A DNA stretch of 64,000 nt from Nonomuraea turkmeniaca. Its GTDB lineage: Bacteria; Actinomycetota; Actinomycetes; Streptosporangiales; Streptosporangiaceae. The stretch covers positions 22,965 to 86,964 of the forward strand of contig NZ_VCKY01000012.1 in the NCBI RefSeq assembly GCF_005889735.1, given 5' to 3'. The translations under genes and the position numbers were made by a program. This document shows positions 51,320 to 60,493 of the stretch, piece after piece. The notes beneath the pieces are model-generated. The model made no database searches and was not told the DNA's origin. It saw only the letters and a list, made by a program, of their open reading frames with translations. Within the stretch, counting starts at the first letter, position 1; the number at the start of each line of letters is the position of its first letter.

Positions 51320-52123
51320 GTGTACCGGTTCCTTCTGACGCCCCGATGGCTGGCGCTGCACGTGGTGGTGCTGCTGGTCATCCCCGCCTTCGTGTTCCTC
51401 GGGTGGTGGCAGTTCGGGCGTTTCGAGGAGCGGTCCGCCAACAGCGAGCGGGTCACCGCCAACATCGAGGCCGCCCCGGTGCCGCTGGAGCGGCTCGCGG
51501 TGCCCGGGCAGCAGGTCAGGGAGGCCGACCGGTTCAGGTCCGTGACAGTCGCCGGCACGTACGACCCGTCCCACGCCCTCGTCGTACGCCGCCGCCCCCA
51601 GGAAGGCCACAACGGCTTCTACGTCCTGACCCCGCTCGTCACGGGAAACGGCACGGCCGTCCTCGTGAACCGGGGCTGGGTCCCGGCCGGCGCGACCGCC
51701 GACACCCCGCCCGACGTGCCGCCTCCGCCCACCGGCCAGGTAAGTGTCACCGGGCGGCTACGGCTCAGCGAGACCGAGGAGTCCAGCGGCATCCGCGATC
51801 TCCCCGGGCTGCCGACCGGCCAGGTGCTGCTGATCAACGCCGACAAGATCGGGAAAGGCCTGCCGTACCGGCTGGTGGGCGGGTATGTGGAGCTGACCGC
51901 CCAGCAACCCGCCACCTCACCGGCGCCCGCGCCAGTGCCCGAGCCCGACGTGGGCTCAGGGGGCGGGCTCAACCTGGCGTACGGAGTGCAGTGGTGGTTG
52001 TTCATCGGGATCGCGATCGGCGGCTGGATCCTGCTCATCCGGCGCGAGCTGGCCGAACGCCGGGCCAAGGAGCAGTCCGGCGAGGCGGCCGTGACCCAGG
52101 AGGCGGGAACGCCTGCCACGTAA
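51320..52123 (+). CDS. SURF1 family cytochrome oxidase assembly protein
   Basis: A 267-residue inner-membrane protein that helps insert haem a into cytochrome c oxidase. A transmembrane helix at about 12-33 is followed by FLGWWQFGRFEER, the periplasmic domain with VTVAGTYD, VLTPLV, VLVNRGWVPAG and the conserved LLINADKI, and a second helix near 215-235 (WWLFIGIAIGGWILLI). The Pro/Ala-rich insert before helix 2 is typical of actinobacteria. Leaderless GTG at 51320. Its TAA forms part of the -10 of the next gene. Confidence 0.9.
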   Translation: MYRFLLTPRWLALHVVVLLVIPAFVFLGWWQFGRFEERSANSERVTANIEAAPVPLERLAVPGQQVREADRFRSVTVAGTYDPSHALVVRRRPQEGHNGFYVLTPLVTGNGTAVLVNRGWVPAGATADTPPDVPPPPTGQVSVTGRLRLSETEESSGIRDLPGLPTGQVLLINADKIGKGLPYRLVGGYVELTAQQPATSPAPAPVPEPDVGSGGGLNLAYGVQWWLFIGIAIGGWILLIRRELAERRAKEQSGEAAVTQEAGTPAT

Positions 52124-52133
52124 GGTAGTGGGG

Positions 52134-52877
52134 GTGATCCGCCACATTGAATTTAGCAATCTGTGCAATTTCCGTGACGTGGGTGGATATGCCACCAGAG
52201 ACGGCCGCACCGTCCAGTGGCAGCGGCTCTACCGTGCCGACTCACTCGGCTGGCTGGCCGGTGACGATCTGACGGCCTTCCGCGCGCTGCGCGTGCGTAC
52301 CGTCATCGACCTGCGGCACTCGTTCGAGGTCGACAAGGCCGGGCGAGTGCCCGAAACCGAGGGGCAGAGCTACCACAACCTGCCCATTGAGGGCCGCCGC
52401 TGGGACACAGCCGTCTACCACGAGGGGATCGGGGTCCCCCGATATCTCGCCGACCGTTACCTCGAGGTGACCGAGGACGGCGTCGAGAATCTCAGGACGG
52501 CCCTGGAGACGATAGCGAGCGCGGACAACGCCCCCGTGGTCATCCATTGCGCGGCGGGCAAGGACCGCACCGGCATCCTGGCCGCGCTGGTCCTGTCGCT
52601 GGCCGGCGTGGACGAGGACGACATCGTGGCGGACTACGCGCTCACCGGCCTGGCCACCGAACGTTTCATCGCCGACTGGCAACGACGGCATCCCGGCGAG
52701 CCGCTGTGGCCGGGATTCGGGCTGGCGCCCGCCGAGACCATGAGCTTGTTCCTGACCGACCTGGCGGCCCGGCACGGCTCGGTGGAGGAATATGTCACCC
52801 GGGTGCTCCAGGTCTCCCCCGCCACAATCGGCGAGCTACGCGAGCATCTGCTGACTGAAGGAACGTCGGAGGGGTAG
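52134..52877 (+). CDS. Tyrosine-protein phosphatase (PtpB-like)
   Basis: A 247-residue dual-specificity or lipid/tyrosine phosphatase. It begins with the family FSNLCNFRDVGGYAT segment; the P-loop HCAAGKDRTG has the nucleophile Cys at residue 139, and DLRHSFEVD carries the conserved region before it. It matches Mycobacterium PtpB-like proteins with the double-Lys/Asp P-loop. It is soluble, with no signal. TAAGGT (52121-52126) seven bases before the GTG indicates a leaderless start. A long hairpin follows the gene. Confidence 0.88.
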   Translation: MIRHIEFSNLCNFRDVGGYATRDGRTVQWQRLYRADSLGWLAGDDLTAFRALRVRTVIDLRHSFEVDKAGRVPETEGQSYHNLPIEGRRWDTAVYHEGIGVPRYLADRYLEVTEDGVENLRTALETIASADNAPVVIHCAAGKDRTGILAALVLSLAGVDEDDIVADYALTGLATERFIADWQRRHPGEPLWPGFGLAPAETMSLFLTDLAARHGSVEEYVTRVLQVSPATIGELREHLLTEGTSEG

Positions 52878-52932
52878 AGGGTGCCGCGGGGTTCGCATGA
52901 GCAGCATCCTCATCTCAGCGGACCCTCAAACG

Positions 52933-52970
52933 CCCGGGATCGTCCGCATCCCCCTCCCGACGATCCCGGG
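52933..52970. terminator. 12-bp perfect stem after the phosphatase gene
   Basis: CCCGGGATCGTC and GACGATCCCGGG pair around a 14-base loop, 56 bases after the phosphatase stop. There is no T-run. Terminator function is inferred from position. Confidence 0.55.
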
Positions 52971-53047
52971 TGCCAAACCCCGCTCGGAGACCCAACGGAT
53001 ACGTCGCAGCTTGTTCGACGTTATCCGCTCGTCGTACGGTTACCTGC

Positions 53048-54244
53048 GTGACTACGCCGCTGCTTCCCGACCCTGACCCGAGGCGGCGCGACTATGTGAT
53101 CATCTCCGCCGACGATCACCTGATCGAGCCTCCCGACCTCTTCGAGAGCAGGCTGCCGGAGAAATATGCCGAGGTCGCGCCCAAGGTCGTGGAGACGGAG
53201 GCGGGTCACCAGGTCTGGCGCTACAGCGGGGCCACCTACCCGTGCGCCGGCATCGACGTCGGCGCCGGGCTGCCCCGCGAGCAGTGGACGCTGGACCCGG
53301 TGCGGTTCGAGCACATGCGTCCGGGCTGCCACGACATCGAGGCCCGCATCAAGGACATGGACGTGGCGGGCATCTGGGCGGCGTTGTGCTTCCCCGGCAT
53401 GCTGGCCGGGCAGGCGGGCATGCCGTTCGCCAGGACCCGCGACCAGGAGCTGGGCCTCGCGCTCGTCAGGGCGTGGAACGACTGGCACATCGACGTCTGG
53501 GCGGGCACATACCCCGAGCGGATCATCGGCCTGCAACTGCCGTGGCTGCCCGATCCCGACATGGCGGCCAAGGAGATCCGGGCCAACGCGGCGCGGGGTT
53601 TCAAGGCAGTCGTGTTCCCCGAGTTCCCGACCCGGCTGCGGTTGCCGTCGATCCACACCGGCCACTGGGACCCGTTCTTCGCCGCCTGCGAGGAGACCGG
53701 CACCGTCGTGTGCCTGCACACCGGCGACTCGTCCTGGTCCCCCGTGCCCTCGCCGGACACACCCATCGAGGCGATCACCACGCTGATGCCCACCAGCGCC
53801 ATGTTCGCCTGCGCCGACTGGCTCTGGTCGGGCGTGCCGCTGCGCTTCCCCTCGCTGCGCATCCTCATCGTCGAGGGCGGCGTGGGCTGGCTGCCGATGC
53901 TGGCCGAGCGCGCCGACTACGCCCTCGACCACCCGGTGGCCGGCGAGGCGGCCTGGGACGGCGGGCTCAAGCCCAGCGAGGTGCTGCGCCGCAACTTCTT
54001 CTTCGGGACGCTCGACGACCACGCGCTGTCCGGGGTGCGCCTGGCGGTCGGCCTCGACCACGTGCTGCAGGAGAGCGGCTACCCGCATTCCGACTCGACC
54101 TGGCCCGACACGCAGACGTCCGTGGCCCGCAACCTCGGCTCGCTCCCGCCCGCCGACATCGCCAGGGTCGCGTACGGCAATGCCGCCCGCCTGTTCGGGC
54201 ACCCGCTGCCGTCCCGCGCCTGGTTGCGGATGGAGGAGATCTAG
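53048..54244 (+). CDS. Amidohydrolase_2 family metal-dependent hydrolase
   Basis: A 398-residue TIM-barrel enzyme of the ACMSD/gamma-resorcylate decarboxylase group. ISADDHLIEPPDLF replaces the usual HxH start with DDH; CLHTGDSSWSPVP holds the second metal His, and VGLDHVLQESGYPHSDSTWP the final acidic and His residues. It probably decarboxylates or hydrolyses an aromatic or hydroxy acid. TACGGT (53035-53040) seven bases before the GTG, and TTGTTC 18 bases further up, mark a leaderless promoter. The end overlaps the convergent DUF1232 gene by four bases. Confidence 0.86.
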   Translation: MTTPLLPDPDPRRRDYVIISADDHLIEPPDLFESRLPEKYAEVAPKVVETEAGHQVWRYSGATYPCAGIDVGAGLPREQWTLDPVRFEHMRPGCHDIEARIKDMDVAGIWAALCFPGMLAGQAGMPFARTRDQELGLALVRAWNDWHIDVWAGTYPERIIGLQLPWLPDPDMAAKEIRANAARGFKAVVFPEFPTRLRLPSIHTGHWDPFFAACEETGTVVCLHTGDSSWSPVPSPDTPIEAITTLMPTSAMFACADWLWSGVPLRFPSLRILIVEGGVGWLPMLAERADYALDHPVAGEAAWDGGLKPSEVLRRNFFFGTLDDHALSGVRLAVGLDHVLQESGYPHSDSTWPDTQTSVARNLGSLPPADIARVAYGNAARLFGHPLPSRAWLRMEEI

Positions 54245-54594
54245 CCTTCCTGCTCGGTGAGCCGGCCCTGGATGACGCGGCGCTCGTGCTCGACGTAACG
54301 CCCGCTCTCGCCGAGCAGCGAGGCCAGCAGCCACAGGAACACGCCGAAGTCGTCGGCGACGCCGATCACCAAGAGGAACTCGGGCAGGACGTCGATCGGG
54401 GACAGGATGTAGACCACGCCGAGTCCGAGCAGCGCGAGCTTGCTCTTGCCCATGCCCGCGTACTGCCCGCGCATCACGGCGCCGACCATGCGCGGGATGG
54501 CCCGCACCCTGGTCATCAGCCCTGGCGACCCAGGCTTGGTCACCTCGCGGTACGTCCGCCACGCCGCCGCTGCCCGTGCTGACTTCGCCATCAT
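54241..54594 (-). CDS. YkvA/DUF1232 family membrane protein
   Basis: A 117-residue protein with the DUF1232 signature VYILSPIDVLPEFLLVIGVADD in a hydrophobic region at about 55-90. Members are small membrane proteins of unknown function. The N-terminus is basic and amphipathic. A GGGGG run precedes the tandem ATGs. It is not linked to its neighbours by overlap except for convergent contact with the amidohydrolase. Confidence 0.83.
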   Translation of the reverse strand: MMAKSARAAAAWRTYREVTKPGSPGLMTRVRAIPRMVGAVMRGQYAGMGKSKLALLGLGVVYILSPIDVLPEFLLVIGVADDFGVFLWLLASLLGESGRYVEHERRVIQGRLTEQEG

Positions 54595-54637
54595 GTCGAA
54601 CCCCCTACCCCCGCCTTTTCACGACATAACGTGTCGC

Positions 54638-56065
54638 TCAGGCGAGAGGTTCCATCGCAGGATGCTCGAATGGCCTGACCTGCTCGATCTGCGCCGCCAC
54701 CCTGATCAGCAGGTCCTCCCTGCCGGTCGCCGCCACGAGCTGCACGCCCACCGGCAGGCCCGCCGCGGTCCTGTGCAGCGGCAACGAGATGGCGGGCTGG
54801 CCGGTCGCGTTGACCGGCGAGGTGTACGACACGGCGTGCCCGGTCCTGCCGAAGGCGAGGCTCAGGTCATCGGGCGTGATCCAGCCCAGCGGGAACGGCG
54901 CGACGCCGAGCGACGGCATCAGCAACAGGTCGTGACCCGCCTGCCACCACCCGGCCATGCGGCGCCGGAAGGCGTCCATCCACTGTGTGGCCTGGATGTG
55001 CTGGGCCGCGCTGTGCGTGCGCGCGACGCTCACCATGGCCGCGTTCCGCGGCTCCAGTTCCTCCAGGTCAACCGGCTTGCCGCGGAGCTCGCCCAGGCTC
55101 GCGACCTGGGCGGCCAGGTTGTTGGCCACGATCGCGCCGAAGTGAAGGGGAAAGTCCCGGTCGCCGAGCGCGTCCGGGCCGCCCGGCGCCACGTCGTGGC
55201 CGAGCGACTCCAGCAGCGCCGCCGCCCCGGTGACGGCCTCGGCCAGCTCGGGCACCTCGGGCACGTCGCCTCTCGGGTGCGTGGTGACGTACCCGATCCG
55301 CAGCCGGCCCGGTTCGCTGCCGACCTCGGCGGCCAGCGGCCCCGGCAGGGCGGGCGCGTCGTACGGGTCGCCGGGGTGGAAGCCGGACACGACGTCGAGC
55401 GCCGCGGCGGTGTCGCGTACGGTCCTGGTGACGAACCCCGGGCACGAGAAGCCGCTCCAGCCCTCCCCCAGGGCCGGCCCCAGGCTCACCCGCCCGCGCG
55501 ACGGCTTGAGCCCCACCAGCCCGCACAGGGACGCGGGGACGCGGATCGACCCGCCACCGTCGCTGGCCGTCGCCAGCGCGACCATCCCCGCCGCCACCGC
55601 GGCGGCCGAGCCGCCGCTGGACCCGCCCGCCGAGTACGCCGGATCGTACGGGTTCCGCGTCGGGCCGAACTCCACCGGCTCCGTGGTGATCGTGCTGCCG
55701 AACTCGGGCGTGTTCGTCCGCCCCAGCACCACGAACCCGGCCTCCCGCAGCCGCGTGACCCCATAGCCGTCCTCGGCGACGTCGACCCCATCGCGCACGT
55801 TCGACCCCGCGGCATAGGGCTCGCCGGCCTGCCGCCACCCGAGGTCCTTCAGCAGGATCGGCACCCCGGCGAACGGCGCGTCCGCCGGTATGGAGCCGAT
55901 CTCGGCCAGCGCGCGCTCGAAGCGCCGGAAGACGACCGCGTTGAGCTCGCCGTCGCGGGCCTCGATGGCGGCGATCGCGGCCTCGGCCAGCTCCCGCGCC
56001 GAGACCTGACCGTTCTTGACCGCCAATGCCTGACCGACCGCGTCCAGCCTCAGTACGTCACGCAT
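54638..56065 (-). CDS. Amidase signature enzyme
   Basis: A 475-residue amidase with the Ser-cisSer-Lys triad: GVPILLKDLG (Lys), AGGSSGGSAAAVAAGMVALA (Ser and cis-Ser) and ATASDGGGSIRVPASLCGLVGLKPS. It could act on acyl amides or urethanes. It starts three bases after the LLM oxidoreductase stop, so the two are co-transcribed and probably under the upstream TetR protein. No signal peptide is present. Confidence 0.9.
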   Translation of the reverse strand: MRDVLRLDAVGQALAVKNGQVSARELAEAAIAAIEARDGELNAVVFRRFERALAEIGSIPADAPFAGVPILLKDLGWRQAGEPYAAGSNVRDGVDVAEDGYGVTRLREAGFVVLGRTNTPEFGSTITTEPVEFGPTRNPYDPAYSAGGSSGGSAAAVAAGMVALATASDGGGSIRVPASLCGLVGLKPSRGRVSLGPALGEGWSGFSCPGFVTRTVRDTAAALDVVSGFHPGDPYDAPALPGPLAAEVGSEPGRLRIGYVTTHPRGDVPEVPELAEAVTGAAALLESLGHDVAPGGPDALGDRDFPLHFGAIVANNLAAQVASLGELRGKPVDLEELEPRNAAMVSVARTHSAAQHIQATQWMDAFRRRMAGWWQAGHDLLLMPSLGVAPFPLGWITPDDLSLAFGRTGHAVSYTSPVNATGQPAISLPLHRTAAGLPVGVQLVAATGREDLLIRVAAQIEQVRPFEHPAMEPLA

Positions 56066-56068
56066 CTG

Positions 56069-57028
56069 CTACTCCTTCGGGGCGAGGTCCCGTACGGCCT
56101 GCTCGATGGGGATCTCCCCGCCCGGGATGGGGGCGAGGACAGGGGTGTCGAGGCCGTTGTCCACGTACTGCTGGATCCTGGCCCGGCAGGTGGCCGCGTC
56201 GCCGTGCACGATCAGCGCGTCCACCACGTCGTCGGGGATGGCCTTGAGCGCCGCCTGACGGTCGCCGGCCGCCCACGCCTCGTGCATGGGCCGCAGCACC
56301 TCGCCCCGGCCCAGCCAGTCGTGGAACGCGGCGTACACCGGGACGGTCAGGTAGCCGGCGAGCATCCATCTGGCCATCTCGCGCACCTTGTCGGTGTCCT
56401 CGCTCACGCACACGAACAGGCGGGCGATCAGCTCGGTGTCCGGGCCGATCTCGGCGCGTACCCGGCGCACGTCCTCGGGGGAGAGCCAGTTCGTGATCGC
56501 GCCGTCGGCCTCCTCGGCGGCCAGGCGCAACATCCGGGGGCGCAGCGCGGCCAGCACGATCTTCGGCGGGATCTTCGGGGCGCGCTCCAGCTTGAACCCC
56601 TTGATCTCGAACGTCTCGTACGCCTCCGAGACCTTCTCCCCGGCCAGCGCCTTCTTCAGGAACCGCAGGGTGTCACGGGTACGCGCGTACGGCTTGGTGA
56701 ACTCGCCGGCGTTCCAGCGCTCGACGATCGCCGGCGAGGACGCGCCGATGCCCAGCACGAACCGTCCGGGCGCCAGGTCGGCCAGCGTGGCCGCGGACAT
56801 GGCCAGCAGCCCGGGGCCGCGTGTGGAGACGGGCACGATGGCGCTGCCCAGCCTGATCCCCGGCGCCCACTGGGTGGCCAGGGCCAGCGGCGTGAACCCG
56901 TCGGCGCCGTTGACCTCGGCCGACCACGCGTCGGTGTAGCCGAGCCCCGGCAGCTCGGCGATGAGTTCCTGGGACCTCGACAGGGAGCGGTCGTAGAAGG
57001 GGATCGTCATGCCCCAGTTCTGCGTCAT
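56069..57028 (-). CDS. LLM-class F420-dependent oxidoreductase
   Basis: A 319-residue luciferase-like enzyme. MTIPFYDRSLSRSQELIAEL, GYTDAWSAEVNGADGF, SAIVPVSTRGPGLLAMSAAT and FVLGIGASSPAIVERWN fit the F420-dependent branch described in Mycobacterium and Streptomyces. GGAGG before the ATG is excellent. A TetR operator-like palindrome (57057-57076) lies upstream. The amidase follows at three bases. Confidence 0.87.
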   Translation of the reverse strand: MTQNWGMTIPFYDRSLSRSQELIAELPGLGYTDAWSAEVNGADGFTPLALATQWAPGIRLGSAIVPVSTRGPGLLAMSAATLADLAPGRFVLGIGASSPAIVERWNAGEFTKPYARTRDTLRFLKKALAGEKVSEAYETFEIKGFKLERAPKIPPKIVLAALRPRMLRLAAEEADGAITNWLSPEDVRRVRAEIGPDTELIARLFVCVSEDTDKVREMARWMLAGYLTVPVYAAFHDWLGRGEVLRPMHEAWAAGDRQAALKAIPDDVVDALIVHGDAATCRARIQQYVDNGLDTPVLAPIPGGEIPIEQAVRDLAPKE

Positions 57029-57056
57029 TCACGGCCTCCAGATCTTTAAGGCCGAC

Positions 57057-57076
57057 CATACCAACCGCTCGGTATG
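57057..57076. promoter_or_regulatory. TetR-type operator before the LLM-amidase operon
   Basis: CATACC and GGTATG flank AACCGCTC, with the inner CCG/CGG adding symmetry. The site lies between the TetR stop (57082) and the LLM start (57028), suggesting that the TetR protein represses its downstream neighbours. Confidence 0.6.
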
Positions 57077-57081
57077 TACCC

Positions 57082-57759
57082 CTATGCCCGCAACTCGTGG
57101 ACGGCCGCGATGAAGTCCTTCGTGATCCCCCGCAGGCCCGGCAGATGCGACAACCCGACCAGCCGGTCCACCAGCGGCACCGTGACCTCGATCAGCCGGT
57201 ACGTCCGCGCGCAGCCCGGCGAGGTGTCATGCACCCAGAACAGGACCATGCCCATGGACATCAGCCACAACAACTCGGGCAGCTCCTCGCGGAGCTCGGC
57301 GTTCATGCGGTCGCGCGATCCCTCCACGACCTGGCGGTAGATGGCGATGGAGGCCTCGCGGGCCGGGGACGACTGCTTGCTGAAGGGGCTCAGCGGGTTC
57401 GTGGGCTCGGCGGCGTGCTTGAAGAACTTCACGGCGAACTCGTGGTAGGGCTCGGAGACGCGTACCCACTCGCACATCACCCCGCTCAGCCGCGCCGCGA
57501 ACGACGTCTCGGTGGCCAGGAACTCCCTGCAGGCCTCCTCGTGCTCGGCCTGGGCGCGGTCGTAGTACGCCTGGATCAACGCCTCCTTGCTGTCGAAGTA
57601 GTAGTAGGCGTTACCCACGGAAACCCCGGCCTCGGCGGCGATGGCGCGCATCGTCGTCGCGTCGAAGCCGCGCTCCCTGAACAGTCGCAAGGCCGTCTCG
57701 ACGATGACCTCTCGGGTGCTCTCCGATCCTCGGTTTCGGGCTTCGGACACGTTCGTCAC
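57082..57759 (-). CDS. TetR/AcrR family regulator
   Basis: A 225-residue repressor with the helix-turn-helix TTMRAIAAEAGVSVGNAYYYFDSKEALI. The ligand domain is rich in aromatic residues (HEFAVKFFKHAAEP, WLMSMGMVLFWVHD), suggesting a hydrophobic ligand. It lies upstream of the LLM-amidase pair on the same strand, with its probable operator just past its stop codon. Confidence 0.88.
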   Translation of the reverse strand: MTNVSEARNRGSESTREVIVETALRLFRERGFDATTMRAIAAEAGVSVGNAYYYFDSKEALIQAYYDRAQAEHEEACREFLATETSFAARLSGVMCEWVRVSEPYHEFAVKFFKHAAEPTNPLSPFSKQSSPAREASIAIYRQVVEGSRDRMNAELREELPELLWLMSMGMVLFWVHDTSPGCARTYRLIEVTVPLVDRLVGLSHLPGLRGITKDFIAAVHELRA

Positions 57760-57906
57760 TTTACGTGGTGAAACTCGGTTAAGTCATGAAGGCGCACGGT
57801 GATCGCCGCCACAAGGCAAAGTTGCGTCCGCGGCAGGAGTTATCTCCTGTGAATGGTGGGATTGTCGTTTGTGGCGGAAGGGCTATTTCCGCGAAAAGGC
57901 ATCGAC

Positions 57907-58866
57907 ATGTGGATACGTGGACCAGTGCGGCTGACCGTAGTCGCGCTCCTCGGCATAGAGATCACCATAATCGCGCTGGCCTCGGCCGCCTCTGCGGCCA
58001 CCCTCCCCGAAGGGAGCCCAGCGATGAGCGGCCCATACGAGGCCGAACACCACCACGGGCCGCCGCAGCCCGGGAACGCCGCCATGATGGGGGCGGTCTC
58101 GGGCGAGACGGCCCCGCGAACGGCTGGGACCTGGATGCTCCAGGGCCCCACGACGGCGACGGATCGTCTCCAGACCCTCGATGAATGGCCGCCGATGTAC
58201 GACGACGAGCTCGCGTGGTGGCCCATGGAGGACATGAGGGACGCTCAGGAGAGCCAGGAACGGCCTTCTGTGGCCCAGGAACGCCCTGAGGCGCCCTCGG
58301 CCCAGAAGGAGCCGCAGCGGCGCTCTCAGACCAGTACGGCGGCGCACACGAAGAAGAAGACCGTGCGCAGCCCCGTACGCACCGGCGTGGTGCGCATGCC
58401 GGTGGCCCGCCTGCACGTCGCCCGCAAGCACGCGCGCGTCAACCTGAACCGCGCCATGCCCAGGCACGCGGCCGTGCGGATGTCCCACTCCACCGCGACC
58501 GGCTGGCTGAAGAGCGCGGGCCTGCGCACGAAGTCCACCGGCAACTGCACCAGCAAGCACATGCGCCACTGCACGTCGCTCGACGAGGTGCGGACCGGCA
58601 CGATCATCCGCGCCATCGAGCTGAAGCAGCAGAGCCGCTGCCCCATCCTGGTCACGGGCGGCACGGAGCACGGCCACGCGCCGGGCCACTTCAGCCACGG
58701 CAACGGCTACAAGCTGGACATCAGCCCCAACGCCTGCATCGACCGCTACATCACCAAGCACCACGAGAAGGCGGGGGTCCGCAGCGACGGCGCCCGGCTC
58801 TACCGCTCCGCCTCAGGCACGACGTTCGCTGACGAGGGCGACCACTGGGACATCCTCTTCCGGTGA
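57907..58866 (+). CDS. Exported protein with M15/Hedgehog-like peptidase domain
   Basis: A 319-residue secreted protein. A signal peptide fills residues 1-30. About 150 residues follow that are poorly ordered: Pro/Glu/Gln-rich, then strongly basic with RTGVVRMPVARLHVARKHAR. The C-terminal 130 residues contain four Cys and the motifs HFSHGNGYKLDIS and DEGDHWDILF, the HxxxxxxD...H zinc pattern of M15-like DD-peptidases. It may cut or bind peptidoglycan; the basic linker may hold it to the wall. The ATG at 57907 gives the best signal peptide. Confidence 0.72.
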   Translation: MWIRGPVRLTVVALLGIEITIIALASAASAATLPEGSPAMSGPYEAEHHHGPPQPGNAAMMGAVSGETAPRTAGTWMLQGPTTATDRLQTLDEWPPMYDDELAWWPMEDMRDAQESQERPSVAQERPEAPSAQKEPQRRSQTSTAAHTKKKTVRSPVRTGVVRMPVARLHVARKHARVNLNRAMPRHAAVRMSHSTATGWLKSAGLRTKSTGNCTSKHMRHCTSLDEVRTGTIIRAIELKQQSRCPILVTGGTEHGHAPGHFSHGNGYKLDISPNACIDRYITKHHEKAGVRSDGARLYRSASGTTFADEGDHWDILFR

Positions 58867-58916
58867 CAGGACCAGTGGACGCCGCACAAAAACGCACGGC
58901 GCCCACCACCTGAGGA

Positions 58917-59975
58917 CTACAGCTCGGTCGCGACCAGCTCGGCGATCTCCGCCGCGTTGAGCGCCGCGCCCTTGCGCAGGTTGTCACCGCACACGAACAG
59001 GTCGAGCGTGTTGGGGAAGTCGATCGCCTGACGGATGCGTCCCACGTAGGTCGGGTCGGTGCCCACCACGTCGAGAGGCGTCGGGTAGAGCCCGTTCGCC
59101 GGGTCGTCCATGAGGACCACCGTCGGCGCCGCCTCCAGCACCCGGTGCGCGTCGGCGACCGTGATCTCGCGCTCGAAGCGCGCGTGCACGGCCAGCGAGT
59201 GCGTCGTGACCACCGGCACGCGTACGCAGGTCGCGGAGACCTTCAGGTCCGGGATGCCAAGGATCTTGCGCGACTCGTTGCGGAGCTTGAGCTCCTCGGA
59301 CGCCCAGCCGCCGTCCTTGAGCGAGCCGGCCCACGGCACCACGTTGAACGCGATCGGCGCGGGGAACGGCGACTCCTCGGGCAGCTTGTTGGCGAGCACC
59401 TTGCGTACGTCGCCGGCCGCCTGACCGATCGTGCGGTCGCCCGCCAGCGCCTCGACCTCGTCGTAGAGCCGGGCCGAACCCGCCACGCCGGCGCCCGACA
59501 CCGCCTGGTAGGACGCGACGACCAGCTCCGTGAGCACGTATTCGGCGTGCAGCGCGCCCATGGCCGTCATCATCGACAGCGTGGTGCAGTTGGGCGTGGA
59601 GATGATGTTGCGTGGCCGGTTGCGCGCGTCGAGCGGGTTGACCTCGGGCACGACCAGCGGCACCTCGGGCTCCATCCGGAACGTGCCGGACTTGTCGATC
59701 GCGATCGCGCCGCGCTCGGCCGCGATCGGCACCCACACGGCCGACACCTCGTCCGGCACGTCGAAGATGGCGATGTCGATGCCGTCGAACACCTCGGGCG
59801 CCAGGGCCTGCACGACGACGTCCTCGCCGCGCACCTGAAGCACCTTGCCCGCCGAGCGGGGCGAGGCGACGAGACGGACCTCGCCCCAGATGTCCTCACG
59901 CGTCGACACGATGTCCCGCATGACGGAGCCTACGGCTCCGGTAGCCCCGATCAGGGCGAGATTAGGCCTGCTCAT
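58917..59975 (-). CDS. asd: Aspartate-semialdehyde dehydrogenase
   Basis: A 352-residue enzyme that reduces aspartyl phosphate to the semialdehyde, for lysine, threonine, methionine and diaminopimelate. [18 protein letters not shown] binds [16 protein letters not shown] holds the catalytic Cys, and [15 protein letters not shown] the catalytic His. Its ATG overlaps the aspartate kinase stop by four bases, so the first two pathway enzymes are coupled. Confidence 0.95.
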   Translation of the reverse strand: MSRPNLALIGATGAVGSVMRDIVSTREDIWGEVRLVASPRSAGKVLQVRGEDVVVQALAPEVFDGIDIAIFDVPDEVSAVWVPIAAERGAIAIDKSGTFRMEPEVPLVVPEVNPLDARNRPRNIISTPNCTTLSMMTAMGALHAEYVLTELVVASYQAVSGAGVAGSARLYDEVEALAGDRTIGQAAGDVRKVLANKLPEESPFPAPIAFNVVPWAGSLKDGGWASEELKLRNESRKILGIPDLKVSATCVRVPVVTTHSLAVHARFEREITVADAHRVLEAAPTVVLMDDPANGLYPTPLDVVGTDPTYVGRIRQAIDFPNTLDLFVCGDNLRKGAALNAAEIAELVATEL

Positions 59976-60493
59976 CGTCCTGAACCTCCATACACCACAG
60001 CTTCGACCTGGTCGGCGTCGAGATCGAAGGCGCGGTGCGCGGCCGCCACGGCCGTGTCGATCGCGTCCTGCCCGACGATCACAGAGATGCGGATCTCCGA
60101 GGTGGAGATCATCTCGATGTTGACCCCCGCGTCGGCGAGGGCCGCGAAGAACGTCGCCGTGACGCCGGGGTGCGAGCGCATGCCCGCGCCGATCAGCGAC
60201 ACCTTCCCGATCTGGTCGTCGAAGAGCAGCGACTCGTAACCGATCTGGGCCTGGATCTTCTTCAGCGCCGTCAGCGCCGTCTGCGCGTCGGCCGTGGGCA
60301 GCGTGAAGGAGATGTCCGTGCGGCCGGTGGCCGCGGCCGAGACGTTCTGCACGATCATGTCAATGTTGATCTCGGCGTCGGCCAGCGTTTTGAAGATCGA
60401 GGCAGCCTCGCCGACCTTGTCGGGGACCCCGACAACAGTGATCTTGGCCTCGCTCCGGTCGTGTGCGACGCCGGAGATGATCGGCTGCTCCAT
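59972..60493 (-). CDS. Putative in-frame aspartate kinase beta subunit
   Basis: This nested frame starts [20 protein letters not shown], matching the start of the known beta subunit of Corynebacterium LysC, and is 173 residues long against about 172 there. The ribosome site GAAGGAA supports it. Its existence in this organism is inferred. Confidence 0.6.
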   Translation of the reverse strand: MEQPIISGVAHDRSEAKITVVGVPDKVGEAASIFKTLADAEINIDMIVQNVSAAATGRTDISFTLPTADAQTALTALKKIQAQIGYESLLFDDQIGKVSLIGAGMRSHPGVTATFFAALADAGVNIEMISTSEIRISVIVGQDAIDTAVAAAHRAFDLDADQVEAVVYGGSGR

